From NCBI RefSeq assembly GCF_027587195.1, contig NZ_JAPDDP010000007.1, positions 100,513-164,512 on the forward strand: DNA of 64,000 bases. Reading direction: 5' to 3'. The notes under the pieces are model-generated. The model was not told where the DNA came from. It saw only the letters and a program-made list of their open reading frames with translations, and did not search any database. The stretch is from Solirubrobacter phytolaccae. GTDB lineage: Bacteria; Actinomycetota; Thermoleophilia; Solirubrobacterales; Solirubrobacteraceae. A program made the position numbers and the translations under genes. Below, piece after piece: positions 63,549 to 64,000 of this stretch (the first letter of the stretch is position 1; every line of letters starts with the position of its first letter).

Positions 63549-64000
63549 TCATTCCCCGAGGTAGTGCGCGACCGGCCCGAAGCTGAGCACGCCGCTGCCC
63601 GCGCCGGCGAGCTCCTCGGCGGCGGGCGCGAGGTGCGCGCGGGCGCGTTCGAGCGTGCGGCGGTCGTTCAGCGCGGCCGCCGTGCCTGCTGTGAGCGCCC
63701 ACAGTGCTTCCTGCAGCAGGTCGGCGGGCGGGTCGGGCACGTCGTTGAGCGCGGCAACGGCGCGGCCACGTTCCCCGCGTGCGAGGTGGACGTGCGGTCG
63801 CGCCCACGGCTCGTACGGCCCGAAGTCGCCCTCCACGACGCCGACGGACAAGAGCGCGAGGGGAAGCAGCCCGCGCTCGAGGCCGGGCATGCCGGCGCCA
63901 GGAAGGAGCGAGGCGGCCGCGCGGTAGGCCGCCACGGCGGGCGCGGGCGACGACGCGTCGGGCGGCGGCGGCCCGTCCGGGGACGCGGCGGCCGGCGGCG
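63549..64000 (-). CDS. Partial helical protein, cut by the window edge
   Basis: The frame is open from the right edge (64000) to its stop at 63549, so the N-terminus is missing. The visible part starts with a Pro/Ala-rich linker, then about 120 helical residues (AAYRAAASLLPGAGMPGLER, HVHLARGERGRAVAALND, ERARAHLAPAAEELAGAG), similar to the TPR-like tail of large LuxR or AfsR-type regulators. No HTH or enzyme motif is seen. Family uncertain. Confidence 0.5.
   Translation of the reverse strand, partial: PPAAASPDGPPPPDASSPAPAVAAYRAAASLLPGAGMPGLERGLLPLALLSVGVVEGDFGPYEPWARPHVHLARGERGRAVAALNDVPDPPADLLQEALWALTAGTAAALNDRRTLERARAHLAPAAEELAGAGSGVLSFGPVAHYLGE

Overview
The window is very G+C-rich, gene-dense DNA from a free-living, high-GC actinobacterium. 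The gene style suggests the Solirubrobacterales (Solirubrobacter/Conexibacter-like), but this is an inference, because no rRNA or other phylogenetic marker is present. I see no tRNA, rRNA, CRISPR array, insertion sequence or phage module. About 63 genes are called. Most are short divergent regulator/enzyme or regulator/exporter pairs, often with a visible palindromic operator between them. At least seven convergent neighbours overlap by exactly four bases through a shared CTAG or TTAG stop.

Layout. 0.2-9.1 kb: MarR/MFS exporter, Crp-like regulator, MMPL exporter, NarL-type two-component pair, and an MFS carrier with a coupled 47-aa membrane peptide, opposite an HxlR regulator. 9.1-10.6 kb: a degenerate, less G+C-rich patch with gene remnants. 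10.6-21.3 kb: secreted RTX-like protein, TetR/quinone oxidoreductase, DUF1810, a KstD-like flavoprotein, acyl-CoA dehydrogenase, two aldehyde dehydrogenases, and TetR/NmrA. 21.3-25.3 kb: FedA-like membrane protein, M56 peptidase/BlaI/secreted DUF5666-like protein, and an NmrA-like protein. 25.3-37.0 kb: a signalling block with a PAS-PAS-GGDEF-EAL protein, a luciferase-like monooxygenase/MarR/FMN reductase operon, an HD-GYP + MerR-type HTH fusion, a MalT-like LuxR regulator, a hybrid histidine kinase and a membrane HD-GYP protein. Three of these are c-di-GMP enzymes or relatives.

37.0-46.9 kb: CGNR/EamA, MarR/VOC with three copies of one operator, aldo-keto reductase, SDR, two glycosyltransferases separated by a 69-bp tandem duplication, a kinase-aminotransferase fusion, and a sigma/anti-sigma-like pair. 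46.9-54.8 kb: aldehyde dehydrogenase/LysR, an SDR-flavin monooxygenase-SDR operon, and TetR/MMPL. 54.7-64 kb: a guanidine-class SMR exporter behind what reads as a guanidine-III riboswitch, a 2-hydroxyacid dehydrogenase, an alpha/beta hydrolase, a glycine-rich secreted protein, Zn-alcohol dehydrogenase/XRE, patatin, a ScyD-like secreted protein, a cupin, and a gene running off the right edge.

The general picture is of soil-type oxidative catabolism (dehydrogenases, flavoenzymes, SDRs), export and local one-component regulation. The best regulatory signals are the guanidine-III riboswitch, the hairpin over the second aldehyde dehydrogenase start, and the repeated GTCAAGnnCTTGAC operators. All functional statements come from reading motifs by eye. 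No database search was run.
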